A DNA stretch of 41,979 bases, taken from NCBI GenBank assembly GCA_027621365.1, contig JAQCBH010000017.1, positions 1 through 41,979 of the forward strand, given 5' to 3'. The translations under genes and the position numbers were made by a program. Below are positions 41,780 through 41,979 of the stretch, in pieces (within the stretch, counting starts at the first letter, position 1; each line of letters starts with the position of its first letter). The stretch comes from Bacteroidota bacterium. Lineage in GTDB: Bacteria; Bacteroidota; Bacteroidia; NS11-12g; UBA955. Under the pieces are notes generated by a model, which was not told the DNA's origin, did not search any database, and saw only the letters and a list, made by a program, of their open reading frames with translations.

Positions 41780-41979
41780 ATGGCCGTATTTCTCGACAGC
41801 AGCATAGAATTTTTGAAGGGTGTAGGCCCTCAAAAAGCCGAAGCGTTGCGCTTGGAGTTGGGCATTCACACCATTGGCGACCTGCTGAGCCACTACCCTT
41901 TGCGCCACGAGGACCGGAGCAAAATTTACCAAGTACGCGACTTGACCAGCGACAATGTGCAAGTTCAATTGCAGGGCAA
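41780..41979 (+). CDS. recG: ATP-dependent DNA helicase RecG, N-terminal part (runs off right edge)
   Basis: Translation from ATG 41780 is open to the window edge (66 codons). It gives the RecG start: IEFLKGVGPQKAEALRLELG followed by LLSHYPLRHEDRSKIY, the hallmark of the helical hairpin and first wedge strand of RecG. RecG remodels stalled replication forks. The helicase domains are outside the window. Confidence 0.88.
   Translation, partial: MAVFLDSSIEFLKGVGPQKAEALRLELGIHTIGDLLSHYPLRHEDRSKIYQVRDLTSDNVQVQLQG

Overview
The window is bacterial DNA and reads as a member of the Bacteroidota, most likely Flavobacteriales. The reasons are two secreted proteins with C-terminal domains of the type IX secretion (T9SS) sorting kind, a GldB-type gliding lipoprotein, a LuxC-type acyl-CoA reductase, a PadR-PspC pair, and many promoters with the phylum's -7 box TAnnTTTG. 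The species cannot be named from this sequence alone.

Layout. (1) 1-1476 is the right end of an AT-richer integrated element. It carries a partial DUF3987-type P-loop protein and an unknown 219-residue protein, both on the minus strand. It stops exactly at a 24-nt copy of the 3' end of a tRNA-Ser gene (1477-1500), the expected scar of integration into a tRNA; the intact tRNA and probably the integrase lie left of the window. (2) 1501-1690 is a densely folded terminator region. (3) 1690-12532 holds a secreted sortilin-like propeller protein, an AlkB-type dioxygenase, a secreted GH13 amylase, a PadR-PspC envelope-stress operon, two small exported proteins and a PIF1-type helicase. (4) 12533-16057 holds an outer-membrane protein, tRNA-Arg and tRNA-Pro, a low-molecular-weight phosphatase, a GT2 glycosyltransferase and rsmG. 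(5) 16054-20357 holds alaS and pckA on the minus strand. (6) 20546-29348 holds PAP2-msrA, facing a tightly coupled minus-strand operon gldB-thioesterase-methyltransferase-SDR-SUI1, and divergently an outer-membrane barrel-nadE-MFS operon. (7) 28761-38225 holds dnaG with a GH73-like partner, an M20 amidohydrolase, a START-like protein, a PAP2-GT39 pair, arginase, LuxC and an outer-membrane protein. (8) 38285-41979 holds a ZIP transporter behind a palindromic operator, the operon fabG-tatC-rpiB-miaE, and the start of recG.

Most of the chromosome shown is ordinary core and envelope gene content. Its most consistent peculiarity is transcriptional: in many genes the -7 box lies only 4-7 nt before the start codon, so their mRNAs should be leaderless or nearly so. 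The island gene at the left edge instead has a strong Shine-Dalgarno sequence and a GTG start. The observations most worth following are the island end, the structured region just outside it, and the dyads and repeats at the 219-aa gene, padR, GT2 and ZIP promoters.
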